DNA of 64,000 nucleotides from Lactococcus paracarnosus. Its GTDB lineage: Bacteria; Bacillota; Bacilli; Lactobacillales; Streptococcaceae. The stretch is taken from NCBI RefSeq assembly GCF_006770285.1, contig NZ_CP017195.1, positions 930,001 through 994,000 of the forward strand, written 5' to 3'. The position numbers were made by a program, and so were the translations under genes. Numbering within the stretch: position 1 is the first letter of the stretch; each line of letters begins with the position of its first letter. The notes below the pieces were generated by a model. It was not told the DNA's origin. It searched no databases and saw only the letters and a program-made list of their open reading frames with translations. Positions 55,397 through 64,000 of this stretch are shown here, in pieces.

Positions 55397-58027
55397 ATGC
55401 AAGAAGGTAAGTTAAGAATATATTTTGGCTATGTTGCTGGTGTCGGAAAAACCTACGCCATGTTAGCAGCTGCCCATGAAGATAAACATAATGGGGTAGA
55501 GTTAGTCGTTGGGTATGTTGAGCCACATAATAGACCGGATACGACTGCATTAATAACAGGACTTGAGCAGCTTTCCCCTAAGGAAATTACCTATAGAGAT
55601 AGACCATTTTATGAGGTCGATGTCGACCAAGTTATCAAAAGAAATCCGCAAGTTGTTATCATAGATGAGTTAGCACATAGTAACATTATTGGGTCACGTA
55701 ATCACAAGCGTTTTCAGGATGTCGAAGAAATTTTAAGGGCTGGTATTGATGTCTATACGACGTTAAATGTGCAACATATTGAGAGTGCATTTGAACAGAT
55801 AGAAGCCATAACAGGCGTCCGTGTTAATGAAAGAATTCCAGACTATCTATTTGATAATGCGAGTCAAATTGAACTGATTGATATCGACCCTGCTGAGCTC
55901 ATTGAGCGACTACATAAGGGGAAGATTTATCATCAGTCACAGGTTCAACAATCACTAGATCATTTTTTCACATTAAAAAAACTACGCGCCCTAAGAGAAA
56001 TAGCCTTACGTAAAACTGCGGATCAAGTCAATCATGCTGCACTAAAAAATGACAGTAATTACGATGGTGCTTATGCTAAGGAGCATATCCTAGTCTGTGT
56101 GTCGGCTTCCTTAACAACACCAGGTGTGATTCGGTCTGCAGCAAAGCTGGTCATGGCGTTCAAAGGTGACTTTACAGCCCTACATGTTGTCACAGAGAGA
56201 GATGACTACTTAACTAAAGCTGAACGCAAACAACTACAGGCTAATCTGCGCTTAGCTGATCAACTCGGCGCAAAAATCGCAGTTATTTACGGTGAAAATT
56301 TTTCTGAACAGATCTCTGAATACGCTAAAGTGAGTCATATTTCTAAGCTTGTTGTTGGTAAATCACCAGACAAGCGATTTTTTAAGGGGCGTACCTTTAT
56401 AAATGATGTGGCACAAGCAGTGCCTAATTTAGGTATTTACATTATTCCCATGGTAAATGAGCAGCAGCCAAACCATTTTTTTCTCAAAAAACGCGGTAAA
56501 GTTGACCTTCATTTTGACATGAGTGATTTAGTCAAAACATTACTTATGTTAGTGTGCTGTACGATTTTGGGTCTATTTGCAGAGAAAGTCGGCTTTAGTT
56601 TTTCAAATGTGATTATCTTATATATTTTAGGGGTTCAAGTCAATGCCTTGGTCACAAAAGGTAGGATTTTTAGTTTTATTTCGTCGCTACTTGCGGTATT
56701 GTGTTTTAATTTTTTCTTTACAGAGCCGTATTTTTCACTTCGGGCAATAGACTCAAGTTATCCAGCGACTTTTTTTGTCATGTTGACAGCGGGACTTATC
56801 ACGAGTAATTTGATCAAAAAGATTAAGGCGCAAGTTCGCCTGAATTCTGATCGGGCCCATCGAACAGAACTCTTGTTTCAAACTAATCAAGCATTGCAGA
56901 TTCCAGAAAGTAGCAGTGAGACATTAGCTGTTACAGCAAATGCCTTGATCAGTCTATTAGCAAGAGATATTGTGATATATCCTGTAGAAGATGGCATCAG
57001 GCAAAAAGAGGTCTATTATCCAGCAGGTAACACGACCTATACTTTAGACACTTACCAAAATTTAAAAGAGTCAGGCGTTGCAGAATGGGTACTCTATAAT
57101 AATAAACGTGCTGGTGCGACAACGGATACCTTATCTGCTGCAAAATTCCTGTATCTATCCATCAGGCGAAAACAAGCTGTTTTTGCAATTATTGGGATTT
57201 TGATGGCGGATACTGATCCACTAGACCCATTTGAGAAAGAAGTATCCTTGGCCATCTTAGGAGAAGCAGCCTTAGTATTAGAAAAAGATACCTTGCGAAG
57301 ACAGCAACAAAAAGTTGCATTAGAAATGGAACAAGAGCAGCTAAGAAGTAACCTATTACGCTCTATATCGCATGATTTGAGAACACCACTCACCAGCATC
57401 TCAGGTAATGCTAAGCTCATGCTAGATAACAGTACGCGCATAGCAGAAGCAAGTAAGCAAGAGTTGCTATCATTTATCTATGATGATGCCTTATGGTTGA
57501 CCAACTTAATCGAGAATTTGCTGATGATTACCCGTTTAGAAGGCGATGTTGCACTTAACTTACAGGCAAATAATCTGGATGACGTGATTAGGGCAGCAAT
57601 TAAGCATGTTGATCCTCATCTGGATGAGCATGTCTTTAACCTGACGATATCAGAAGCAGATTTGTTTGTTAACATGGATCCTGCATTGATCATGCAAGTG
57701 ATCATTAATTTATTAAACAATGCTGTAAAATATACACACCAGGGGTCGACAATTGACTTGCGTGTGACAGCTAGTGACAAAACTGTTTGCCTTGAAGTTT
57801 CTGATAATGGCTCAGGCATATCTGATCAGGCACTTGCAAAACTATTTGATCTCTTTTATACGTCTACGGATTCCCCAGATGCGGCACGTGGATTAGGCAT
57901 TGGGCTAGCACTTTGCAAAACGATTATCACCATCCACAAAGGTGAAATCTATGCCAAGCATCAGATACCTAGTGGCACGATTATCGGGTTTACTTTACCC
58001 AGGATGGAGATAAAGGTTAATGAATGA
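55397..58027 (+). CDS. kdpD: Osmosensitive K+ channel histidine kinase KdpD
   Basis: 876 residues from ATG 55397 (GAGG ribosome site at 55385-55388); the longer frame starts before the promoter and is rejected. KdpD N-terminal domain with Walker A-like YVAGVGKTYAMLAAAHED and DELAHSN, a universal-stress domain, four clustered membrane helices (about 390-490), a GAF-like region, then the HisKA dimerisation helix with His659 (SISHDLRTPL) and the HATPase domain (NLLNNAVKYT, DNGSGISDQALAKLF, GLGIGLALC). It senses low K+ and phosphorylates KdpE. Overlaps kdpE by 8 bp. Confidence 0.95.
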   Translation: MQEGKLRIYFGYVAGVGKTYAMLAAAHEDKHNGVELVVGYVEPHNRPDTTALITGLEQLSPKEITYRDRPFYEVDVDQVIKRNPQVVIIDELAHSNIIGSRNHKRFQDVEEILRAGIDVYTTLNVQHIESAFEQIEAITGVRVNERIPDYLFDNASQIELIDIDPAELIERLHKGKIYHQSQVQQSLDHFFTLKKLRALREIALRKTADQVNHAALKNDSNYDGAYAKEHILVCVSASLTTPGVIRSAAKLVMAFKGDFTALHVVTERDDYLTKAERKQLQANLRLADQLGAKIAVIYGENFSEQISEYAKVSHISKLVVGKSPDKRFFKGRTFINDVAQAVPNLGIYIIPMVNEQQPNHFFLKKRGKVDLHFDMSDLVKTLLMLVCCTILGLFAEKVGFSFSNVIILYILGVQVNALVTKGRIFSFISSLLAVLCFNFFFTEPYFSLRAIDSSYPATFFVMLTAGLITSNLIKKIKAQVRLNSDRAHRTELLFQTNQALQIPESSSETLAVTANALISLLARDIVIYPVEDGIRQKEVYYPAGNTTYTLDTYQNLKESGVAEWVLYNNKRAGATTDTLSAAKFLYLSIRRKQAVFAIIGILMADTDPLDPFEKEVSLAILGEAALVLEKDTLRRQQQKVALEMEQEQLRSNLLRSISHDLRTPLTSISGNAKLMLDNSTRIAEASKQELLSFIYDDALWLTNLIENLLMITRLEGDVALNLQANNLDDVIRAAIKHVDPHLDEHVFNLTISEADLFVNMDPALIMQVIINLLNNAVKYTHQGSTIDLRVTASDKTVCLEVSDNGSGISDQALAKLFDLFYTSTDSPDAARGLGIGLALCKTIITIHKGEIYAKHQIPSGTIIGFTLPRMEIKVNE

Positions 58028-58724
58028 ACAGACAACAATCTTAATTTGTGAAGATGATACTGCCATCAATAAATTACTGTCGATCACAATGGAAGTTGCA
58101 GGCTATCGTTATCGTTCGGTTACGACGGGGAAACAATGTATTCGTGAAATCGTACGCGAAGAGCCAGACGTACTCTTACTTGATCTAGGTCTGCCAGACA
58201 TGGAGGGGGTTGAGATTATCAAGAAAGTCCGTGCATTTTCTGATTTCTCTATCATCGTCATTAGTGCAAGAGGAGAAGAGACGGATAAAGTAATGGCACT
58301 TGATGCTGGTGCAGATGATTATTTGACAAAACCTTTTTCAACTGAAGAACTTTTGGCAAGGTTACGTGCTACATATAGAAGATCCAAAGCTGCTACGAAA
58401 GAAACGGGTCAAGAGCCTACAGTATTTTCAAACGGTTGGCTCAGTATCGACTTTTTAGCACAGGAGGTGTTGATTCGGGGCGAGAAGGTACATCTGACAC
58501 CGATAGAATATAAGTTGCTCGTCTTACTTGCTAATAATCTTAACCGAGTCTTAACCTATCAGTTTATCACACGTGACATTTGGTCTTATAATGAAACAGA
58601 TTATGCTGCTTTACGTGTCTTTGCGACAACACTAAGAAAAAAAATAGAGTTGGATCCTAGCAATCCTAAACTGATCCAAACACATATCGGTATCGGCTAT
58701 CGGATGGTTAAACTAGATGCATAA
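58020..58724 (+). CDS. kdpE: Response regulator KdpE
   Basis: 234 residues, OmpR/PhoB type. Receiver domain with phospho-acceptor Asp55 (VLLLDLGLPDMEG), TKPFSTEELLARLRA, and winged helix with LTPIEYKLLVLLANN and the terminal IGIGYRMV. It activates kdpFABC. Likely binding sites are the repeats at 58784-58832. Confidence 0.95.
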   Translation: MNEQTTILICEDDTAINKLLSITMEVAGYRYRSVTTGKQCIREIVREEPDVLLLDLGLPDMEGVEIIKKVRAFSDFSIIVISARGEETDKVMALDAGADDYLTKPFSTEELLARLRATYRRSKAATKETGQEPTVFSNGWLSIDFLAQEVLIRGEKVHLTPIEYKLLVLLANNLNRVLTYQFITRDIWSYNETDYAALRVFATTLRKKIELDPSNPKLIQTHIGIGYRMVKLDA

Positions 58725-58733
58725 GTCAAACAG

Positions 58734-58759
58734 GCTCACCTCAGGGTGTGCTTTTTTTT
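58734..58759 (+). terminator. Terminator after kdpE
   Basis: GCTCACC (58734-58740), TCAG loop, GGTGTGC (58745-58751) with one T-T mismatch, then T8. It separates kdpDE from the transporter genes. Confidence 0.75.
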
Positions 58760-58783
58760 GACTATAGATATGATGCGTGACTT

Positions 58784-58850
58784 ATCTTAACAGAATCTTA
58801 ATACCATAAGTAAAATATTTATACCATCTTAATTTTTCAAATGTTAAAAT
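58784..58850 (+). promoter_or_regulatory. kdp structural promoter with phased ATCTTAA repeats (putative KdpE operator)
   Basis: ATCTTAA occurs at 58784-58790, 58795-58801 and 58826-58832. Spacing is 11 bp and 31 bp, about one and three helical turns, as expected for OmpR-family dimers. The third copy lies about where the -35 would be, upstream of the extended -10 TGTTAAAAT (TAAAAT 58845-58850). Confidence 0.55.
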
Positions 58851-58877
58851 AATTTATCATCACATAGGAGGAAGATA

Positions 58878-58973
58878 ATGGATTTAATAATCATGATAGG
58901 CTTAATAGTTGGTTTTGGCCTGCTATTTTGGCTGATTAACTGGTGTGACAAGCAAATTAATAGGGAAGGGTAG
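58878..58973 (+). CDS. 31-residue membrane microprotein upstream of kdpF
   Basis: Strong ribosome site AGGAGGAAG (58866-58874) before ATG. The product is one hydrophobic helix (IIMIGLIVGFGLLFWLINW) followed by CDKQINREG. It is the first gene of the kdp transporter operon, 9 bp before kdpF. It has KdpF-like size and topology but lacks the KdpF C-terminal signature; no family assigned. The very good ribosome site and position make translation likely. Confidence 0.65.
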   Translation: MDLIIMIGLIVGFGLLFWLINWCDKQINREG

Positions 58974-58982
58974 GACGCATTA

Positions 58983-59063
58983 ATGTTTATACTTTTATGG
59001 ATTGTGATTAGTTTACTCATGGGTTACTTACTATATGCCTTAATTAATCCAGAAAAATTTTAG
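58983..59063 (+). CDS. kdpF: KdpF, small subunit of the K+-transporting ATPase
   Basis: 26 residues: MFILLWIVISLLMGYLLYAL then INPEKF. The GYLLYALINPEKF ending is the KdpF signature. This single helix stabilises the KdpABC complex. kdpA follows after 9 bp with its ribosome site (AGGAGA) immediately after the kdpF stop. Confidence 0.88.
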   Translation: MFILLWIVISLLMGYLLYALINPEKF

Positions 59064-59072
59064 GAGAAAATC

Positions 59073-60842
59073 ATGTTACAGATTACGGTTGTTTTAATCA
59101 TTAGCATCCTGTTAATGTTGCCAATGGGCAAGTACTTATATCATATTGCCACAAGAGCACATACTTTTGGAGATCCAGTTTTTGATCGCGTCGACAACTT
59201 GATCTATAAAGTTATCGGCGTAAAAAACAAAGGCTTAACTGGCATGAATTGGAAAAAATATATCATGACATTATTACTGACGAATGCGGTAATGGTTGTC
59301 ATCGGGTATTTTATTCTCAGACTACAAGCAATGCCATTCCTTAATCCAAATCAGATACCTGGCATGGAACAAGGATTAGCACTTAATACGGTCGTCTCGT
59401 TTATCACAAATACTAACTTACAAGACTATTCAGGTGAGTCATCCCTATCTTATTTGAGCCAAATGATTGTCATCATATTTATGATGTTCACCTCAGCAGC
59501 CTCAGGATTTGCGGCGGCTATGGCCTTTATTCGTGGCTTATCGGGTAAAGTGACAGACATGGGTAATTTCTATGCTGACTTTATCAGGATTATCACGCGC
59601 GTGTTATTACCCTTATCGATATTAGGTGCTCTACTCTTAATGTCACAAGGCGTGCCACAAACGCTCATGCATAATTTAACTGTGCATACGATAGAAGGCA
59701 AGTTACAAGACATTGCTCTTGGGCCAGTTGCAGCACTCGAAATTATCAAACATCTCGGCACAAATGGTGGCGGCTTCTTTGGTGCTAATTCGGCCATGCC
59801 ATTTGAAAACCCAACAGTCCTGACTAATGTCATCGAGATGCTATCGATGACCCTGTTACCAGGAGGTGTGCTCGTTGCATTTGGCTTGATGGTTTCAGAT
59901 AGTCAAAAAGAGAAAAAACGCACGATAGTTGCTAATACATCAACCATGTCTTCCTTACATCCTAAAAAGCGGCATAAAGTTTGGTTAGGTAGCCAAGCTA
60001 AACCGCTATTCATCGTCATGAGTGTCTTATTTTTACTAGGGCTAGGTGCGATACTGTGGTCAGAGTCCCAAGGTAATCCGATTTTAAAACACCTCGGACT
60101 CAGTCAGGCGATGGGGAGCATGGAGGGCAAGGAGACGAGATTTGGTGTCGTGATGAGTGGCCTGTTTACAGAAATCACCACAGCCTTTACAACTGGTTCA
60201 GTTAATAATATGCATGATAGCCTCACGCCACTAAGTGGCGGTGTTGCGATGATGAATATGATGCTAAATGTTGTCTTTGGTGGCAAAGGCGTAGGCCTGA
60301 TGAATATGGTCATTTTCGTCATCTTGACTGTATTCATCTGTGGGCTAATGATTGGGCATACACCTGTTTATCTTGGTAAAAAGATAGAAGGAAAGGAAAT
60401 GAAGCTAACGGCAATGGCGATTATCGTCCATCCCTTGATTGTACTCGTCTTTTCAGCAATAGCAGTTTCTGTAGCTGCTGGTGTGGCTGGTATTTCAAAT
60501 CCAGGTAATCATGGTCTTTCGCAAATCGTTTATCAGTATACCTCTTCGTCATCAAATAATGGCTCAGGGTTTGAGGGTCTGAAAGATAACACCCTGTTTT
60601 GGAATGTCACAGCAGGTATTGCCATGTTTGTAGGTCGGTATGTTACGCTCATCTTACAGCTGGCAATCGTCGCGTCCTTAATGGCTAAACAAAAAGTAAA
60701 CGACTCGATTGGTTCCCTTAAAACAGATACGATGACCTTTACAACAGTGCTATTTGTTATCGTGATTGTTATCTCAGCCTTAACGTTTTTACCGGTTTTG
60801 GTACTGGGACCAATAGCTGAATTTCTTAAGATGCGAGGTTAG
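59073..60842 (+). CDS. kdpA: Potassium-transporting ATPase subunit A
   Basis: 589 residues, ten or more membrane helices; the K+-selective channel-like subunit. Landmarks: [20 protein letters not shown] with [52 protein letters not shown] and [12 protein letters not shown], which form the filter loops of the SKT-superfamily repeats. Normal length. Two bases separate it from kdpB. Confidence 0.96.
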   Translation: MLQITVVLIISILLMLPMGKYLYHIATRAHTFGDPVFDRVDNLIYKVIGVKNKGLTGMNWKKYIMTLLLTNAVMVVIGYFILRLQAMPFLNPNQIPGMEQGLALNTVVSFITNTNLQDYSGESSLSYLSQMIVIIFMMFTSAASGFAAAMAFIRGLSGKVTDMGNFYADFIRIITRVLLPLSILGALLLMSQGVPQTLMHNLTVHTIEGKLQDIALGPVAALEIIKHLGTNGGGFFGANSAMPFENPTVLTNVIEMLSMTLLPGGVLVAFGLMVSDSQKEKKRTIVANTSTMSSLHPKKRHKVWLGSQAKPLFIVMSVLFLLGLGAILWSESQGNPILKHLGLSQAMGSMEGKETRFGVVMSGLFTEITTAFTTGSVNNMHDSLTPLSGGVAMMNMMLNVVFGGKGVGLMNMVIFVILTVFICGLMIGHTPVYLGKKIEGKEMKLTAMAIIVHPLIVLVFSAIAVSVAAGVAGISNPGNHGLSQIVYQYTSSSSNNGSGFEGLKDNTLFWNVTAGIAMFVGRYVTLILQLAIVASLMAKQKVNDSIGSLKTDTMTFTTVLFVIVIVISALTFLPVLVLGPIAEFLKMRG

Positions 60843-60844
60843 AC

Positions 60845-62911
60845 ATGTCAGAAAAAAATAAAAAATTTATGGATAAGAAACTCTTACAACAGGCGGTTTT
60901 TGGCGCTTTTGTTAAACTAAATCCAGCTTATATGATGAAGAATCCGGTCATGTTTGTTGTCGAAGTCGGGTTTATGATTACCTTACTCCTCTCAGTCATG
61001 CCAAATTTATTTGGTCATGTAGTTGGTGAGGGACGTCTTTATAATATCATCGTGACGCTGATATTACTCTTAACCCTCCTATTTGCCAATTTTGCAGAAT
61101 CTGTAGCAGAAGGGCGCGGTAAAGCGCAAGCTGAAAGTCTGAAAAAAACACAAGAAGACATGAAGGCACGCTTAATCGCCACTGCAGGGAACACGACCCA
61201 GGACATAGAAAAAATGATCGACGCTAGTGACCTAGCCAAGGGCGACATCGTCCTCGTTAAATCGGGTGAGATTATTCCCCGTGATGGGGAGGTTATCGAT
61301 GGGATTGCATCAGTAGATGAATCAGCTATTACAGGTGAGTCAGCACCAGTGGTTAAAGAATCTGGTGGCGACTTTGCCTCTGTTACGGGTGGTACGAGAG
61401 TGGCAAGTGATTGGCTGAAAATTAGGATTACTGCGAATTCAGGGGAGTCCTTTCTCGATAAAATGATTTCGCTGGTTGAAGGTGCCTCACGCAAAAAAAC
61501 ACCAAATGAAATTGCCTTGAACACTTTACTTGTCAGCTTAACCATTATTTTTATGATTGTTATCGTCACGCTATATCCGATTGCTTTATTTGTGCATGTC
61601 CCGCTAACGGTCTCTACTCTGATTGCCTTAACCGTTTGTTTAATTCCGACAACAATAGGCGGCCTACTATCAGCTATTGGGATTGCTGGAATGGACCGTG
61701 TCACACGATTTAACGTCATTGCCATGTCTGGCAAGGCAGTAGAGGCAAGCGGTGATGTCGATACCATGATCTTAGACAAGACAGGAACCATCACCTACGG
61801 GAATCGGATGGCCTTTACATTTTTACCTGTGGCAGGTATCGCGCCGGAAACATTAATCGAAAGTGCTGTTTTAACTTCTTTACAGGATGACACGCCAGAA
61901 GGTAAATCTATCGTTAAGTTAGCGCAATCTCAAACAGGTCTGCCCTTTACTGGTAATTCCGAAATGACCTTCATTGCCTTTTCCGCCCAAACAAGGATGA
62001 GCGGTGTCGATATTTCTGGAGGTGCTCGTGTTCGAAAAGGCGCAACTGATGCCATCGTCAACTATGTCGAGAGATTGGGTGGGGACATTCCTAAATCTCT
62101 AAAAGCAATCACAGATAGTGTCTCTTCAGTAGGTGGCACACCGCTGGTTGTGGCAAACAATCAGACGATACTAGGCGTGATTTATCTCAAAGATACCATC
62201 AAGCCAGGATTGGTAGCACGCTTTGCAAGGTTGCACGAAATGGGCATTAAAACGATTATGTGTACGGGAGACAACCCTTTGACAGCAGCGACAATTGCAC
62301 AAGAAGCAGGCGTCGACAGCTTTATAGCAGAATGTACGCCTGAGGATAAGATTCGCGCCATAAAAGCAGAGCAGGCACAAGGCAAAGTAGTCGCAATGAC
62401 CGGTGATGGCACTAATGATGCACCCGCGCTCGCACAAGCAGATGTCGGTATTGCCATGAATTCTGGGACCAGTGCAGCAAAAGAAGCAGCAAATATGGTC
62501 GACCTAGATTCAGATCCGACAAAAATTCTTGATATCGTTGAGATAGGTAAACAATTGTTGATTACCAGAGGGGCATTGACGACCTTTTCAATCGCTAATG
62601 ATATCGCCAAGTATTTTGCGATTATCCCAGCCATGTTTATGGTTGCAATTCCAGAAATTAGTATCATGAATGTGATGGGACTTGCGACACCATCAAGTGC
62701 AATTCTATCAGCACTCATCTTTAATGCGGTGATTATCCCGATTTTGATCCCACTTGCGATGAAAGGGGTTCGATATAAACCCCAACGTTCTGAAAAATTA
62801 CTGACGCATAATATGTTAGTTTATGGGTTGGGTGGTGTGATAGCTCCCTTTATCGGGATTAAGTTAATTGATTTAGTGATAGCGCCACTCTTACATTTAT
62901 TAGGGATTTAA
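60845..62911 (+). CDS. kdpB: Potassium-transporting ATPase subunit B (P-type ATPase)
   Basis: 688 residues. Phosphorylation site Asp311 in [11 protein letters not shown], actuator TGES in [13 protein letters not shown]-binding [10 protein letters not shown], and hinge [20 protein letters not shown]. The serine in TGESAPV corresponds to the regulatory Ser162 site of E. coli KdpB. It hydrolyses ATP to drive K+ import through KdpA. Confidence 0.97.
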   Translation: MSEKNKKFMDKKLLQQAVFGAFVKLNPAYMMKNPVMFVVEVGFMITLLLSVMPNLFGHVVGEGRLYNIIVTLILLLTLLFANFAESVAEGRGKAQAESLKKTQEDMKARLIATAGNTTQDIEKMIDASDLAKGDIVLVKSGEIIPRDGEVIDGIASVDESAITGESAPVVKESGGDFASVTGGTRVASDWLKIRITANSGESFLDKMISLVEGASRKKTPNEIALNTLLVSLTIIFMIVIVTLYPIALFVHVPLTVSTLIALTVCLIPTTIGGLLSAIGIAGMDRVTRFNVIAMSGKAVEASGDVDTMILDKTGTITYGNRMAFTFLPVAGIAPETLIESAVLTSLQDDTPEGKSIVKLAQSQTGLPFTGNSEMTFIAFSAQTRMSGVDISGGARVRKGATDAIVNYVERLGGDIPKSLKAITDSVSSVGGTPLVVANNQTILGVIYLKDTIKPGLVARFARLHEMGIKTIMCTGDNPLTAATIAQEAGVDSFIAECTPEDKIRAIKAEQAQGKVVAMTGDGTNDAPALAQADVGIAMNSGTSAAKEAANMVDLDSDPTKILDIVEIGKQLLITRGALTTFSIANDIAKYFAIIPAMFMVAIPEISIMNVMGLATPSSAILSALIFNAVIIPILIPLAMKGVRYKPQRSEKLLTHNMLVYGLGGVIAPFIGIKLIDLVIAPLLHLLGI

Positions 62912-62923
62912 GAAAGGAAAACG

Positions 62924-63556
62924 ATGAAAAAAATCATCTATGCATTAAAAACGCCGTTTTTACTTACTGTCACACTTATGATTATCTGTGGGATAGGTTA
63001 TCCGTTACTCGTCACAGGACTAGGTCAGACTATATTTCCCTATCAGGCAAATGGCAGCCAAATCAAAGAGAATGGACAGGTTGTAGGGTCCACATTAATC
63101 GGACAAGCCTTTACTGAGGCGACCTATTTAAAAGGTAGACCATCAGGTGTCAACTATAACACCTATACAGCAGCAGAAAAAGAAAATGGACACTACTCTG
63201 GTGTGGCATCAGGATCAGAAAATCTAGCACCAAGTAATCCCGATCTCAAAAAACGAGTAGCACAGGATATGGCACGCTTCCTAGAGCAGAATCCAACGAT
63301 TAAAAAGCAGGCTATCCCAACAGATTTACTGACTGCTTCTGGATCTGGACTAGACCCTCATATCAGTCCTGAAAGTGCAAAAATTCAAGTGCCAGAAATA
63401 GCCAAGGCGAGTAAGATAAGTGAGAAAAAATTATATCAACTGATTGATGCACAGACGACAAAACCAGTTTTAAATTTTTTAGGGACGCCTACCGTTAATG
63501 TCTTAGCAGTTAATCTAGCCATACACGCGCAACTCAATACAGCCAAAAGTAATTAA
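62924..63556 (+). CDS. kdpC: Potassium-transporting ATPase subunit C
   Basis: 210 residues with one N-terminal membrane helix (LLTVTLMIICGIGYPLLVTG) and an extracellular domain with GSTLIGQAFTEATYLKGRPS, ASGSENLAPSNPDL, ASGSGLDPHISPESA and the C-terminal VNVLAVNLAI. It is the stabilising subunit of KdpFABC. RBS AGAAAGGAAA before ATG. No clear terminator follows in the 90-bp gap. Confidence 0.95.
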   Translation: MKKIIYALKTPFLLTVTLMIICGIGYPLLVTGLGQTIFPYQANGSQIKENGQVVGSTLIGQAFTEATYLKGRPSGVNYNTYTAAEKENGHYSGVASGSENLAPSNPDLKKRVAQDMARFLEQNPTIKKQAIPTDLLTASGSGLDPHISPESAKIQVPEIAKASKISEKKLYQLIDAQTTKPVLNFLGTPTVNVLAVNLAIHAQLNTAKSN

Positions 63557-63605
63557 AATATGGCTCTGGTCTTTAATTTACTCAGGACAGCTGACTGATC
63601 ATATA

Positions 63606-63614
63606 TGCTATAAT
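63606..63614 (+). promoter_or_regulatory. Extended -10 promoter of the HAD gene
   Basis: TGCTATAAT with TATAAT at 63609-63614; start near 63621, then GATGAGGA as ribosome site (63633-63640). Confidence 0.6.
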
Positions 63615-63647
63615 AGAAGAATAAATTATAGGATGAGGACTAGCCAA

Positions 63648-64000
63648 GTGACCTACAAAGTAATCATAGTTGACTTAGATGACACCGTTTTAGACTTTAA
63701 AGCTGGTGAAGTTAAAGGATTAGCAACAGTATTTAAAGCGTTTCAGACGGCAGCAGTTGACTATGAGGCTTGGGTCACAGCTTATAGCAAGATTAATCAT
63801 CGTATCTGGAGAGAAATTGAGGCTGGTGCAGCGACACAACCGTTATTAAATGAACGATTTTCTAAAACGTTTGCTCAGTTTGGTCAAGTCATCGATGGGG
63901 CAAAAGCAGAAACAGCTTATCGTCAAGTATTAGATGCCAATGACGCCATTGTAGCAGGAGCAGATACGCTACTTAGTAAGCTGAACCAGGCAGGTTATGA
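63648..64000 (+). CDS. yjjG: YjjG-like HAD pyrimidine nucleotidase, 3' end beyond window
   Basis: The frame opens at GTG 63648, 7 bp after GATGAGGA, and runs past the window end (about 117 codons visible). Motif I is VIIVDLDDTVLDFKAGE (nucleophile DxDDT), followed by a helical cap (LATVFKAF, NHRIWREIEAGA, LLNERFSKTFAQFG). This fits the YjjG/YfnB subfamily, which dephosphorylates noncanonical pyrimidine nucleotides. Motifs II-IV lie outside the window, so the subfamily is provisional. Confidence 0.75.
   Translation, partial: MTYKVIIVDLDDTVLDFKAGEVKGLATVFKAFQTAAVDYEAWVTAYSKINHRIWREIEAGAATQPLLNERFSKTFAQFGQVIDGAKAETAYRQVLDANDAIVAGADTLLSKLNQAGY

Noticed and set aside
61039..61794. Long minus-strand frame inside kdpB (251 codons)
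   Set aside because: It lies entirely within a clear P-type ATPase gene and has serine/isoleucine-rich shadow composition with no recognisable domain.
1..64000. CRISPR arrays, tRNA or rRNA genes, prophage integrases
   Set aside because: No regularly spaced repeats, cloverleaf-like genes, rRNA segments or integrase/recombinase genes other than the IS transposase were recognised by eye.

Overview
The window looks like chromosome of a low-GC Gram-positive of the Streptococcaceae, most probably a Lactococcus or Pseudolactococcus. The basis is gene content and synteny (gyrA near a class A sortase, rapZ-yvcK-whiA, a citZ-acnA-icd trio without the rest of the TCA cycle, LXG effector genes, an LPXTG pilus locus) and the frequent TTG starts and extended -10 promoters. 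No marker gene for species is present, so this is an inference. No rRNA, tRNA or CRISPR array was recognised.

Layout. 1-5134 is a cell-surface block: the 3' end of a WxL-associated DUF916/DUF3324 protein, a membrane family 2 glycosyltransferase, a frameshifted UDP-GlcNAc 2-epimerase and a secreted pectate-lyase-like adhesin. 5367-9674 carries gyrA, a lipoprotein ApbE and sortase A. 9877-22463 is mostly housekeeping: pcrA, a DUF2130 protein, truB, ribF, hemW, a GH25 lysozyme, then an operon of acyl-ACP thioesterase, HAD phosphatase, TIGR01906 membrane protein, rapZ, yvcK and whiA.

22464-26950 is an accessory island with a type VIIb secretion cargo cassette. It holds two small LXG chaperone/targeting proteins (DUF3130 and DUF3958 types), an LXG toxin with a glycine-zipper C-terminus, a polytopic membrane protein and two related soluble proteins that are immunity or accessory candidates. 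The island is bracketed by a 38-bp direct repeat made of the last codons of whiA plus its terminator. Just inside the right repeat lies a decayed copy of an LXG gene start. A consensus promoter with a CcpA (cre) operator at its start site precedes the cassette. The secretion machine itself (EssC etc.) is not in the window.

27104-42794 is core again: citZ-acnA-icd (2-oxoglutarate/glutamate synthesis), lrgAB, topA with a long lysine/alanine-rich tail, and parE-ktrB-ktrA-parC, where a potassium uptake pair sits between the two topoisomerase IV genes. 43299-44387 (minus strand) is a secreted CHAP amidase/endopeptidase.

45076-53776 is a sortase-assembled pilus locus: a small coiled-coil protein, a dedicated signal peptidase, a 1355-residue LPKTG adhesin, a backbone pilin and a class C sortase. 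An IS3-family element (51316-52539, 3-bp target duplication GAT) cuts the pilin gene just before its E-box and LPSTG anchor, so this pilus is probably not assembled in this strain. 53888-55252 is lspA-rluD. 55397-63556 is a complete Kdp potassium system (kdpDE, a 31-residue membrane microprotein, kdpF, kdpA, kdpB, kdpC) with helically phased repeats ahead of the structural genes. The window ends inside a YjjG-like HAD nucleotidase.
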